Assembly (NCBI GenBank): GCA_023426505.1
Contig: JAFAAP010000207.1
Location: 1-64,000, forward strand
Direction of reading: 5' to 3'
Length of the DNA: 64,000 bases
Source: Pseudomonadota bacterium
GTDB lineage: Bacteria; Pseudomonadota; Alphaproteobacteria; Rhizobiales; Beijerinckiaceae
Shown here: positions 49,812 to 57,700 of the stretch, piece by piece
Layout: every line of letters begins with the position of its first letter
Position numbering within the stretch: the stretch's first letter is position 1
Program-made: the position numbers and the translations under genes
The notes under the pieces: model-generated
What the model was told of the DNA's origin: nothing
The model's input: only the letters and a program-made list of their open reading frames with translations
The model's database searches: none

Positions 49812-51551
49812 ATGACAGGACGCCACCATCCCATGGCGCCGGTCCGGTTCGGAGGGCAGCGCCCTTCGCGGCTCCGGTCGGCGAGCGCACTGACCCAGGG
49901 CGGACCTACCGCGGCGCTCCTGATCGCCCTCATGGGGGTCCCGATGGGGGCAGGCCCGAAGGCCGAGGGCATCGCGGCCATGACGAGCGGGTCCTCGTCT
50001 CTCGCCCCCGCTCCGGGATCCCAGATGGCCCCCGGCCTGGTCCCGGACGACGTCGCGGCCCTGCTGCCGCTCCTCATGACATCGCCGGAGCGCAGGCATT
50101 TCGCGGCCGAGCTCGAAGCCGCCATCCGGCTCGGGCGCCTCGAGGAGGCCGAGCATCAGCTCAAGGTCGCGATTGAGACCGGGACGCTTGCGATCGTGCT
50201 CTCGGACCGGCTGCAGGAGCCGAGCCTCCTCGCGGCGCTGCAGACTCTCGACCTGAAGCCGGAGCAGGATGCCGCGCCAAAGGAGCGCGAGGCCGTGAGC
50301 GTTCCGGATGCGAACTGCTCCGTCGCGGCGGTCCAGCCCGGCCCCGACATCTCGGAACTCCAGGCGGCGCTGGAACAGGAGAAGGCGCAAAGCAACGCCG
50401 CCCTCAAGGAACTCTCCGGCGTGTCCGAGGAGCTCACGAAGGCGCAGCACGCGCGCGAGGCGGAAGCGGCCTCGGCTGCGGCCGCCGTCGCCAAGTCCCG
50501 AGAGCTCGAAGCCGCCCTGCAGCAGGAGCGCGAGGGCGGGGACGCCCGCCGCCACGACCTGGAGCTCGAGCTGACCAATCTCCGGAAGGACTTCGATGCG
50601 CTCCAGGCGCAACGCGACCGCGCCGAGGGCGATCACGCCTCCGCGGTGGCCGACGCTCAAGCGGCTCTTGCCCACGAACGGGAACGCGGCGAAGCGGTCG
50701 CGCATGAACTCGCGGTTCTCAAGGACGAGATCGGCAGCCTCAAGGCCGAGCGCGACAGCGACACCGGTGCGACGACGGCCAAGGTGACGGAGTTGCAGGA
50801 GAGGCTGCGGCGGGAGCGCGAGCGCGCCGATGCCGCCGTGAACGACGTGGCCGCAGCCAGGAAGGAAGCATCCGACCGCCAGGCGCTGGCGGCACGGGAG
50901 GCGGCCGCCGACCTGGCTAGCATGAGCGAGGCGCTGACGCAGGAACGGTCGCGAGCCGATGCGGTGGCCCGGGAACTCGCGGACGCCATGGATGCCCTGC
51001 AAGCCGCCCGCCAGACCCGTGCGAGCGGACCGGCGCCGCTCCTGTTCAGGCTGGCCGACGATGCCGCGCCGCTGCCGGTCGGAACACGCGCCGAAGCCGA
51101 ACTGCCATCCCCGATGCAGCCCGTCCAGGTGGCGGCGGTCGGGGAGGCTTCCGGCTTCGGCCAACCCGCCCCCGCGGTGTCGGGCCCGGCCGACACGGCC
51201 GCATCCCTGCCCGGCAGCAGCCCCAGGCCCGTTCCGGACGCCATCGCACCGCCGCAGACCGGCGTCGCGCCGGCGGCCCCGGCTGCGACGGAGGACCGCC
51301 TCGTGCGGCGGGCGGACGCCCTGATCCAGAGCGGGGACGTGAGCGGGGCCAGGCTCCTCCTCGAGCGCTCGATGGAGGTCGGCAATGCGCAGGCCGCCTT
51401 CCGGCTGGCCGAGACGTTCGATCCGAACGTTCTCGCGAGGCTGGGGGCGCTCGGCATCCGGCCGGACCCGGCGCGGGCGCGAGATCTCTATGCCCGGGCG
51501 CTCGCCCTCGGCATCCGGCAGGCCGGGGAACGCATGCAGGCGCTGAAGTGA
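49812..51551 (+). CDS. exported coiled-coil protein with C-terminal Sel1/TPR-like region
   Basis: This 579-residue protein has a possible signal or anchor helix near 30-48 (PTAALLIALMGVPMGAG) and a long coiled coil from about 180 to 400 rich in Glu, Ala, Arg and Gln (ELQAALEQEKAQ; LQERLRRERERADAA). A Pro/Ala linker and a C-terminal helical repeat region follow (about 490-579; ADALIQSGDVSGARLLLERS, ARDLYARALALGIRQAGER) that resembles Sel1 or TPR units. GAAGGAGGT directly precedes the ATG. It lies 75 bp after the TAXI gene on the same strand and may be co-transcribed. Function unknown. Confidence 0.75.
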   Translation: MTGRHHPMAPVRFGGQRPSRLRSASALTQGGPTAALLIALMGVPMGAGPKAEGIAAMTSGSSSLAPAPGSQMAPGLVPDDVAALLPLLMTSPERRHFAAELEAAIRLGRLEEAEHQLKVAIETGTLAIVLSDRLQEPSLLAALQTLDLKPEQDAAPKEREAVSVPDANCSVAAVQPGPDISELQAALEQEKAQSNAALKELSGVSEELTKAQHAREAEAASAAAAVAKSRELEAALQQEREGGDARRHDLELELTNLRKDFDALQAQRDRAEGDHASAVADAQAALAHERERGEAVAHELAVLKDEIGSLKAERDSDTGATTAKVTELQERLRRERERADAAVNDVAAARKEASDRQALAAREAAADLASMSEALTQERSRADAVARELADAMDALQAARQTRASGPAPLLFRLADDAAPLPVGTRAEAELPSPMQPVQVAAVGEASGFGQPAPAVSGPADTAASLPGSSPRPVPDAIAPPQTGVAPAAPAATEDRLVRRADALIQSGDVSGARLLLERSMEVGNAQAAFRLAETFDPNVLARLGALGIRPDPARARDLYARALALGIRQAGERMQALK

Positions 51552-51584
51552 GACGAGCCCGTCAGACGGACGGATCGATCCTGG

Positions 51585-51845
51585 CTAGAACGGGACCCAC
51601 TCGCCGCCCTCGGTCAGGGCGTCGGCGGCGGATTCGAGGTCGGTCGCCGCATCCAGGAGATGCTGGGCCGTCTGCTCCACGTGGAGCCGCGGCCCCGGCA
51701 GGACCGCGACGCGTCCGGTCACCTCCCGGACCTGATCGATTAGCGCGATCAGGTCGGCCGCGAGCGCAGCCCGCTCCTCCTCCGCAGGGGATGCCGCAAG
51801 CGTCCGCTGCTTGGAGCGCGAGGAGAAGGGGATCACGTTCGACAT
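51585..51845 (-). CDS. small helical protein of unknown function
   Basis: This 86-residue protein starts MSNVIPFSSRSKQRTLAASP and is otherwise helical and acidic (ERAALAADLIALIDQVREVT; AQHLLDAATDLESAADALTE). No signal peptide or membrane segment is seen. It starts 64 bp after the stop of the downstream-facing CurA-like gene on the same strand. The longer frame to 51902 has no support. No strong ribosome site was seen, so the call rests on frame length and composition. Confidence 0.55.
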   Translation of the reverse strand: MSNVIPFSSRSKQRTLAASPAEEERAALAADLIALIDQVREVTGRVAVLPGPRLHVEQTAQHLLDAATDLESAADALTEGGEWVPF

Positions 51846-51908
51846 GCCGTTAAAAGTCCGCCTTTGGCCGGACCAAGGCAATAATCGAGTCCCGCGATCC
51901 ACAGCAAT

Positions 51909-52931
51909 CTACTGTTTCACCCGCACGAGAAGTTTTCCGAAGTTGTGGCCCTGGAGCAACCCGATGAGGGCCTGCGGAGCATTTTCGAGCCCGTCCACCA
52001 CGTCTTCGCGATACTTGATCCGGCCCTCGCGGAGCCATTGCGAGGCCTCGCGGCCGAAGTCTTCCGCCTGAGGCGCGAAGTCGCCGACGATGAAGCCGCG
52101 CAGGGTCAGGCGCCGCGACAGGATGGCGCTCATGAGCTGGGGCAGGCGGTCCGGCCCGGGCGGGGGCGCCGTATCGTTGTAGTGGGCCACCAGGCCGCAG
52201 ACCGGAATCCGGGCGAAGTCGTTCAGCAGCGGGAACACGGCGCTCCATACCGCGCCGCCCACATTCTCGAAATAGATGTCGATCCCTTTCGGGCAGGCTT
52301 GCGCCAGTTGCTCGGGCATGTCGGGCGAGCGGTGGTCGATCGCCGCGTCGAAGCCCAGGTCCTCGATGAGGTGGCGGCACTTCTCCGGCCCGCCTGCGAT
52401 ACCGACGGCGCGGCATCCCTTCAGCTTCGCGATCTGGCCCACCATGGATCCCACGGGACCGGTCGCGGCCGCCACCACCACGGTGTCGCCCGGCTTGGGC
52501 TGGCCGATGTTCATGAGGCCCGTATAGGCGGTCATGCCCGGCATGCCGAGAACCCCGAGCGACGTCTGGACCGGCGCCAGCCCCGGATCGAGCTTGCGCA
52601 GGCCCGTCCCGTCCGAGACGGCGTAGTCCTGCCACCCGGCATAGCCCTGCACGACGTCGCCGGCCGCAAAGCCGTGGAGCTTCGACTCCACGACCTCGCT
52701 CACGGTGCCGCCCACCATCACGTCGCCGATCTCCAGGGGCTTGGCGTAGGATTTCGCGGCGCTCATGCGGCCGCGCATGTAGGGATCGAGCGACAGCCAC
52801 AGGGTTCGCAGCAGCACCTGTCCGTCGGCCGGCTCGGGCACCGGCGCGGTCTCAAGGCGGAAGTCGGAGGGCTTCGGCTCGCCTTTCGGCCGGGCGGCCA
52901 GGACGATCCGGCGGTTCTGGGCATCGGGCAT
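51909..52931 (-). CDS. NADP-dependent oxidoreductase, zinc-independent MDR family (CurA-like)
   Basis: This 340-residue medium-chain reductase/dehydrogenase starts with an N-terminal GroES-like domain (RIVLAARPKGEPKPSDFRL; LSLDPYMRGRM). Its Rossmann domain binds NADPH through VVAAATGPVGSMVGQIAKLK, and it has IDIYFENVGGAVWSAVFPLL. There are no zinc ligands, which matches the CurA/leukotriene B4 dehydrogenase group that reduces activated double bonds. The physiological substrate is unknown. GAGGAGCC-like purines precede the start at 52931. Confidence 0.9.
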   Translation of the reverse strand: MPDAQNRRIVLAARPKGEPKPSDFRLETAPVPEPADGQVLLRTLWLSLDPYMRGRMSAAKSYAKPLEIGDVMVGGTVSEVVESKLHGFAAGDVVQGYAGWQDYAVSDGTGLRKLDPGLAPVQTSLGVLGMPGMTAYTGLMNIGQPKPGDTVVVAAATGPVGSMVGQIAKLKGCRAVGIAGGPEKCRHLIEDLGFDAAIDHRSPDMPEQLAQACPKGIDIYFENVGGAVWSAVFPLLNDFARIPVCGLVAHYNDTAPPPGPDRLPQLMSAILSRRLTLRGFIVGDFAPQAEDFGREASQWLREGRIKYREDVVDGLENAPQALIGLLQGHNFGKLLVRVKQ

Positions 52932-53128
52932 GGCAGGCTCCTCGCTTCAAGGCCGGTTAGATTGCGCGCCCGCGCGGCCCGGCAAGGTGCGTGGCGGCCG
53001 TTCGCAGACCTCATGCCGCCATGCGGTTTTTCCTCTGGACTTTCCTCCCTTGCGCCTGGAAAACCTGTAACCCCGTTCCGCGGCCGTCCTGGCCGCCTGG
53101 CGCATCTCACGACAGCAGACCGATCATC

Positions 53129-53896
53129 ATGGATGTTTCAACAGCGCTCCTCCTCGCCGCGTCCGGCCTCGCGGCCGGCCTCGTCAACGCCATCGCGGGC
53201 GGAGGAACCTTCTTCACGTTCTCGGCGCTCGTCGCGGCGGGCCTGCCGCCGGTCGTCGCCAACGCCACGAGCGCGGTGGCGGTCACGCCCGCGAACCTCG
53301 CCAGCGCCTGGGCGTACCGCAAGGAGCTCCTGGCCAACCTCCGGCGCTTCGCGGCGCTCGGGATCGTGAGCCTGATCGGCGGCCTCGTGGGAGCCTACAT
53401 CCTGACCGTCACGGACAATGCATCGTTTCGCCAACTCGTGCCGTGGCTGCTCCTCTTCGCGACGCTGCTCTTCGCCGCGAGCCCGAAGATCGTGGCGCTG
53501 GCCCGCGCCATCGGACGCCAGGAGGGCCATCACCCGTCCACGAAGGCATGGGCGGCAGGCCTCGCCTTCCAGCTCGTCGTGGCGGTCTATGGCGGCTTCT
53601 TCGGCGCCGGCATGGGCATCGTCATGCTGGCCGCGCTCGCCATCACGGAGGGCGACGACTTCCACCTGATCAACTCCGCCAAGCACTTGTGCTCGACCGT
53701 GATCCAGCTCGTGGCCGTCGTGCTCTTCATCATCGCGGGGCTCGTGAGCTGGCGCGAGACCGCCATCGTCGGAGGCGCATCCGTGATCGGCGGATATCTC
53801 GGGGTCGTGTTCGGACGGCGCTTGCCTCCGGCGGCCATTCGCTGGCTCGTGATCGCAGTCGGCGCGCTGCTCACGCTTTATTTCTTCATTCGTTAA
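53129..53896 (+). CDS. TSUP (TauE/SafE) family membrane protein, probable sulfite/organosulfonate exporter
   Basis: This 255-residue protein has seven to eight predicted helices. It shows the TauE/SafE repeat pattern: LAAGLVNAIAGGGTFFTFSA followed by ANATSAVAVTPANLASAW in the first half, and GGFFGAGMGIVMLAALAITE with INSAKHLCSTVIQ in the second half. Family members export sulfite, sulfoacetate or related anions. The sulfur genes cysK and YeeE lie about 2 kb away, consistent with but not proof of a sulfur role. The ATG at 53129 starts the first helix, and the longer upstream frame is not supported. Confidence 0.85.
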   Translation: MDVSTALLLAASGLAAGLVNAIAGGGTFFTFSALVAAGLPPVVANATSAVAVTPANLASAWAYRKELLANLRRFAALGIVSLIGGLVGAYILTVTDNASFRQLVPWLLLFATLLFAASPKIVALARAIGRQEGHHPSTKAWAAGLAFQLVVAVYGGFFGAGMGIVMLAALAITEGDDFHLINSAKHLCSTVIQLVAVVLFIIAGLVSWRETAIVGGASVIGGYLGVVFGRRLPPAAIRWLVIAVGALLTLYFFIR

Positions 53897-53948
53897 CCTT
53901 CCGGGTTGCATTTTGCGGCCCGTTTTTCGGGTGCTGCCCGATTCACGC

Positions 53949-53977
53949 CACACGCGTCACACTAGCTGTGACGTGTG
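53949..53977. promoter_or_regulatory. imperfect palindrome upstream of a small-protein gene
   Basis: CACACGCGTCACA (53949-53961) and TGTGACGTGTG (53967-53977) are inverted copies apart from a two-base insert, with a CTAGC centre. The core is GTCACA-N5-TGTGAC. It lies 32 bp before the GTG start at 54010 and 52 bp after the exporter stop, a suitable operator position. The cognate regulator is unknown. Confidence 0.5.
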
Positions 53978-54009
53978 ATTCTCCCCCTCATGTGAAGAAG
54001 GACAACGCC

Positions 54010-54471
54010 GTGGCCGAACCGAAACATATGGCTGGACTCGAAGGATCCCAATCGGTCAGCGCTCTCGGCCTGCGCTGGGCTGCCCTGCGTGGCATGCTGA
54101 CGTCGCCGCTGATCATGGTCGACGAGCAGCGCGGGCTGCGTGAGGAGCTGCTGCGTGAGCTGGGATCGATCGAGCAGGAATTCGTCGCCCTGCCGTCACG
54201 CAACGCCATGGAGATCTCGGCGAAGCTCGACATCGCGAAATCCGCCGTCCGCGACGGCCTACAGGCCGGCCACAACTGGCTCGTCGATCTTCTGGACAGC
54301 ATCCAGACCGATCTTCATCTGACGAACGCGAAGCCGTCGGCGCCCGCCTCCAGCCGCCCGACCGCGAACCTCGTGCGCTCGCAGCCGCATCACCAGCCGC
54401 AGCGCCCTGAGAGCGGCAATCCGGGATCCGCGCCCGCAACGGAGCAGGCCGAGACTCCGCCCGCAGCGTAA
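54010..54471 (+). CDS. cytoplasmic protein of unknown function
   Basis: This 153-residue protein has a helical N-terminal part (LGLRWAALRGMLTSPLIMVD; LREELLRELGSIEQEFVALP) and a disordered C-terminal tail rich in Pro, Ser and Gln. No signal or membrane segment is seen. AGAAGGA precedes a GTG at 54010 with good spacing, so I prefer it to the ATG at 54028. An imperfect palindrome and AT-rich leader precede it. No family was recognised. Confidence 0.6.
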   Translation: MAEPKHMAGLEGSQSVSALGLRWAALRGMLTSPLIMVDEQRGLREELLRELGSIEQEFVALPSRNAMEISAKLDIAKSAVRDGLQAGHNWLVDLLDSIQTDLHLTNAKPSAPASSRPTANLVRSQPHHQPQRPESGNPGSAPATEQAETPPAA

Positions 54472-54482
54472 GGCTGTAACAC

Positions 54483-54518
54483 CCGCGCGCTGCTCGAAAG
54501 TTCAAGTGCAGCGCGCGG
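54483..54518. terminator. strong GC hairpin between convergent genes
   Basis: An 11-bp perfect stem CCGCGCGCTGC / GCAGCGCGCGG with a 14-nt loop lies between the small-protein stop (54471) and the cysK stop (54533). It lacks a T tract. Position suggests a bidirectional barrier. Confidence 0.55.
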
Positions 54519-54532
54519 ACATGCTTCAAGGA

Positions 54533-55564
54533 TCAGACCAGACCCGGGTCGATGCTGCTCCGACGATCGAGCCATTCGGGAACCGGCAGGTTCTTGGCGC
54601 GCAGGAAGTCCGGATTGAAGAGCTTCGACTGGTAGCGCGTGCCGTAGTCGCACAGCACGGTCACGATGGTGTGCCCCGGCCCGAGATGGCGCGCGAGACG
54701 GATCGCGCCCGCGACGTTGATGCCGGACGAGCCGCCGAGGCACAGGCCCTCGTGCTCCAGAAGATCGAAGATGACCGGCAGCGCCTCCTCGTCGGGAATC
54801 TGGAACGCGACGTCGATGGGTGCGTCCTGGAGATTGGCGGTGATGCGGCCCTGGCCGATTCCTTCCGTGATCGATGAGCCGGCCGCCTTCAGCTCGCCCG
54901 TCGTATAGTAGCTGTAGAGCGCCGCACCCATCGGGTCGGCGAGGCCGATCGTGACTTTCGGATTGCGTTCCTTGAGCGCAATGCCGACGCCCGCGAGCGT
55001 GCCGCCGGTGCCGACCGCGCAGATGAAGCCGTCGACCTTGCCGTCGGTCTGCTCCCAGATCTCGGGACCGGTCGTCTCGATATGTCCCTGACGGTTGGCC
55101 ACGTTGTCGAACTGGTTCGCCCAGATCGCCCCGTTCGGCTCGCTGGCCGCCAGACGCTCGGCCAGTCTTCCCGAGACCTTCACGTAGTTGTTCGGGTTGG
55201 CGTAGGGCACCGCCGGAACCTCGATCAGCTCCGCGCCGGCGAGGCGGAGCATGTCCTTCTTCTCCTGGCTCTGGGTCTCCGGGATGACGATGATGGTGCG
55301 GGACCCGAGCGCGTTGCCGACGAGCGCCAGGCCGATTCCCGTATTGCCCGCCGTGCCCTCGACGATGACGCCGCCCGGACGCAGGGCGCCGCGCCGGACC
55401 GCATCCTGAATGATGGCGAGGGCTGCCCGGTCCTTCACCGACTGGCTGGGATTCATGAACTCCGCCTTGCCGAGGATCGTGCAGCCGGTCAGCTCCGAGG
55501 CATGGCGGAGCTTGATCAGGGGCGTGCCGCCGATAGCGGCAAGGACGTCAGGTTTGATGGTCAT
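54533..55564 (-). CDS. cysK: cysteine synthase A
   Basis: This 343-residue PLP enzyme makes cysteine from O-acetylserine and sulfide. The lysine site is NPSQSVKDRAALAII near residue 40. The substrate loop reads VEGTAGNTGIGLALVG, with Ala in place of the usual Ser of TSGNTG. The phosphate-binding ICAVGTGGTLAGVG and the C-terminal CLGGSSGINVAGAI are present. The length is slightly above the classical 310-320. The gene is divergent from the YeeE/YedE gene, and the spacer carries two AT-rich palindromes. CysM-like use of thiosulfate cannot be excluded. Confidence 0.9.
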   Translation of the reverse strand: MTIKPDVLAAIGGTPLIKLRHASELTGCTILGKAEFMNPSQSVKDRAALAIIQDAVRRGALRPGGVIVEGTAGNTGIGLALVGNALGSRTIIVIPETQSQEKKDMLRLAGAELIEVPAVPYANPNNYVKVSGRLAERLAASEPNGAIWANQFDNVANRQGHIETTGPEIWEQTDGKVDGFICAVGTGGTLAGVGIALKERNPKVTIGLADPMGAALYSYYTTGELKAAGSSITEGIGQGRITANLQDAPIDVAFQIPDEEALPVIFDLLEHEGLCLGGSSGINVAGAIRLARHLGPGHTIVTVLCDYGTRYQSKLFNPDFLRAKNLPVPEWLDRRSSIDPGLV

Positions 55565-55667
55565 CGAGTGTAAAGCTTCTTGTTGCGGCGAAAGCGGAGT
55601 GCAGCCGTTCGTCTCGGAGATGAAGAGCTGCCCGGGGGATTCAAGGCACTGAGAAATACATGTTGCT

Positions 55668-55713
55668 TATGTAATTTAATTTATATTTACATACCTTGAC
55701 GTATTATTCAAGG
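55668..55713. promoter_or_regulatory. two adjacent AT-rich palindromes, cysK-YeeE divergent promoter
   Basis: TATGTAA-N12-TTACATA (55668-55693) is followed without a gap by CCTTGA-N8-TCAAGG (55694-55713). Both are perfect in their arms and stand in the most AT-rich part of the 217-bp spacer between the divergent cysK and YeeE/YedE genes. AT-rich dyads of this kind are bound by ArsR-type sulfur sensors (BigR/SqrR) in related bacteria. No such regulator is encoded in the window. Confidence 0.6.
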
Positions 55714-55781
55714 AACTACATCTTTCCGCCTCATGCTGGAACGCGGCCGGACCACAGCCGGGACGCAGCTGAGGAAACATC

Positions 55782-57017
55782 ATGTCAAGCTCCGCATTCG
55801 CCTCGTCGGGTCCCGTGACGGCCCGGACGTCTCTGGGCATCAACGTCCCGACGTCGCTTCTCGCCGCCGCCGGCATCCTGGGCGGCGCGGCGCTCATCGG
55901 CGCCGTCGTCAACCCGAACCAGGCCGCTCTCTACGTGCTCGGCGCCGCGCTCGGTCTCGTGCTCTATCACGCAGCCTTCGGCTTCACGTCCGCCTGGCGC
56001 GTCTTCATCGCCGACCGGCGCGGCGAGGGCCTGCGCGCCCAGATGGTGATGCTCGCCATCGCGTCCGCCCTGTTCTTTCCCGTGCTCGCCGCCGGCTCCC
56101 TTTTCGGCCAGCCGGTGACCGGCCTTGTCTCGCCAGCCGGAATTTCGGTGATCTTCGGCGCCTTCATCTTCGGCATCGGCATGCAGCTCGGCGGCGGCTG
56201 CGCCTCCGGCACGCTCTACACGGTCGGCGGCGGTTCGACCCGCATGCTGATCACGCTCGCAGCCTTCATCGCCGGCTCCGCCATCGGGGCCGCGCACCTG
56301 CACTGGTGGACGGCCCTGCCGAGCCTGCCCAGGATCTCCCTCGTCGAGGCATGGGGCCCCTGGACGGCGCTCGCCTTCCAGCTTGCGGTCTTCGCCGCGA
56401 TCGCGGCCGTGACCGTGGTGCTGGAGAAGCGCCGGCACGGACGCCTCATCGAGGCCGATCCCTCGCCCCGTCAGGGCGTCGCCCGCTTTCTGCGCGGTCC
56501 CTGGCCGCTGGTCGCGGGCGCGGTGGCGCTCGCGCTCCTGAACTTCGCGACCCTGTACCTCGCGGGCCGTCCCTGGGGCATCACCTCCGCCTTCGCGTTG
56601 TGGGGCTCTAAGATCGCTGGCGCGATCGGCTTCGACGTTGCGAGCTGGCCCTACTGGTCGTCGCCGGCCCGGCAGGCCGAACTCAACGGCAGCGTCCTCA
56701 ACGACGTCACCTCCGTGATGGATTTCGGCATCGTGCTTGGCGCGCTCTTCGCGGCGGCGCTCGCCGGCCGGTTCTCGCCGGTCTGGCGCGTCCCGCTGCG
56801 CTCGGCGGTCGCCGCAATCGTGGGCGGCCTGCTCCTCGGCTACGGCGCCCGCCTCGCCTACGGATGCAACATCGGGGCCTACTTCTCCGGCATCGCCTCG
56901 GGCAGCCTGCACGGCTGGGTCTGGTTGGTGGCGGCGTTCTTCGGCAACGTGCTCGGCACCAAGGTGCGGCCTCTCTTCGGCCTTGAGGTCGAGCGCGTGA
57001 AGCTCACCGGCTGCTGA
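55782..57017 (+). CDS. YeeE/YedE family (TsuA-like) thiosulfate/sulfur transporter
   Basis: This 411-residue inner-membrane protein has about ten helices in two pseudo-repeats. The conserved cysteine motifs GMQLGGGCASGTLYTVGGGS near residue 145 and ARLAYGCNIGAYFSGIASGS near 370 correspond to the thiosulfate-relaying cysteines of TsuA. It would import thiosulfate or a related sulfur compound. It is divergent from cysK, which would assimilate reduced sulfur into cysteine. The ATG at 55782 begins a polar tail before helix 1. An intrinsic terminator follows. Confidence 0.9.
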   Translation: MSSSAFASSGPVTARTSLGINVPTSLLAAAGILGGAALIGAVVNPNQAALYVLGAALGLVLYHAAFGFTSAWRVFIADRRGEGLRAQMVMLAIASALFFPVLAAGSLFGQPVTGLVSPAGISVIFGAFIFGIGMQLGGGCASGTLYTVGGGSTRMLITLAAFIAGSAIGAAHLHWWTALPSLPRISLVEAWGPWTALAFQLAVFAAIAAVTVVLEKRRHGRLIEADPSPRQGVARFLRGPWPLVAGAVALALLNFATLYLAGRPWGITSAFALWGSKIAGAIGFDVASWPYWSSPARQAELNGSVLNDVTSVMDFGIVLGALFAAALAGRFSPVWRVPLRSAVAAIVGGLLLGYGARLAYGCNIGAYFSGIASGSLHGWVWLVAAFFGNVLGTKVRPLFGLEVERVKLTGC

Positions 57018-57041
57018 TCCTGGCAGGCGTCTTCAGACGAC

Positions 57042-57074
57042 GAGGCCTCCCGCACCCCGCGGGAGGCCTTTTCT
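57042..57074 (+). terminator. intrinsic terminator
   Basis: AGGCCTCCCGC / GCGGGAGGCCT pairs around an ACCCC loop and is followed by TTTTCT. It terminates the YeeE/YedE gene and sits against the convergent FrnE-like gene. Confidence 0.8.
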
Positions 57075-57699
57075 ATGTGGCGGCCTCGCGCGTCGCCTTC
57101 GCGATGACCTCCCTCACCGTCTCGATGGGCTGGGCCCCGCTGAGCAGATAGGCGTGCCGTCCGCCGCCGATGACGAGCGCCGGCACGCCCGTGATGCCGA
57201 TCTGCTGCGCGAGATGCTCGTCCTCCAGGACTTTCTCCGTATAACGATCCTTTTCGAGCGCCTCGCGCAGGTCGCCCCGCTCGAGCCCGACCAATTCCCC
57301 GACATCGAGCAGGACATCGAGACCCGCCAGGTCCCGCCCCTCCTCGAAGAAGGCGCGGAACAGGGCCCTGTTCATCTCATCGAGCAGGCCGGCTTCACGG
57401 GCGAACTCGGCCGCCTCGTGCGCCTTGCGGCTGCGCGGCTGGACGGGCGGGAGGCTCAAGGAGAGGCCCCTCTCCTTCGCCATCGGATAGACCGACTGGT
57501 TCCAGACCCGGTGAAGGTATTCCGCATTGGGATCGAGGGTTGGTACGGGATCGGGCCGCAGCTCGAAGGCGCGCCAGTCGATCGCCACCTCGTCGCCGAG
57601 TTCCCGCCGGATCTGATCGAGAACCGGCACCTCGAGATAGCAGAATGGGCAGACGTAGTCGCTCCAGACGGAGATCTGGATGGCGGTGTCCTTCGGCAT
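57073..57699 (-). CDS. DsbA family oxidoreductase, FrnE-like
   Basis: This 208-residue cytoplasmic thioredoxin-fold protein has the active-site motif CPFC (SDYVCPFCYLEVPVLDQI near residue 15), a helical insert (about 60-140), and the cis-Pro region GITGVPALVIGGGRHAYLLS. FrnE-type proteins are disulfide isomerases or glutathione-linked oxidoreductases in redox stress. There is no signal peptide. It lies two bases downstream of oxyR on the same strand, suggesting that it belongs to the peroxide response with catalase on the other side. Confidence 0.88.
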   Translation of the reverse strand: MPKDTAIQISVWSDYVCPFCYLEVPVLDQIRRELGDEVAIDWRAFELRPDPVPTLDPNAEYLHRVWNQSVYPMAKERGLSLSLPPVQPRSRKAHEAAEFAREAGLLDEMNRALFRAFFEEGRDLAGLDVLLDVGELVGLERGDLREALEKDRYTEKVLEDEHLAQQIGITGVPALVIGGGRHAYLLSGAQPIETVREVIAKATREAAT

Positions 57700-57700
57700 C

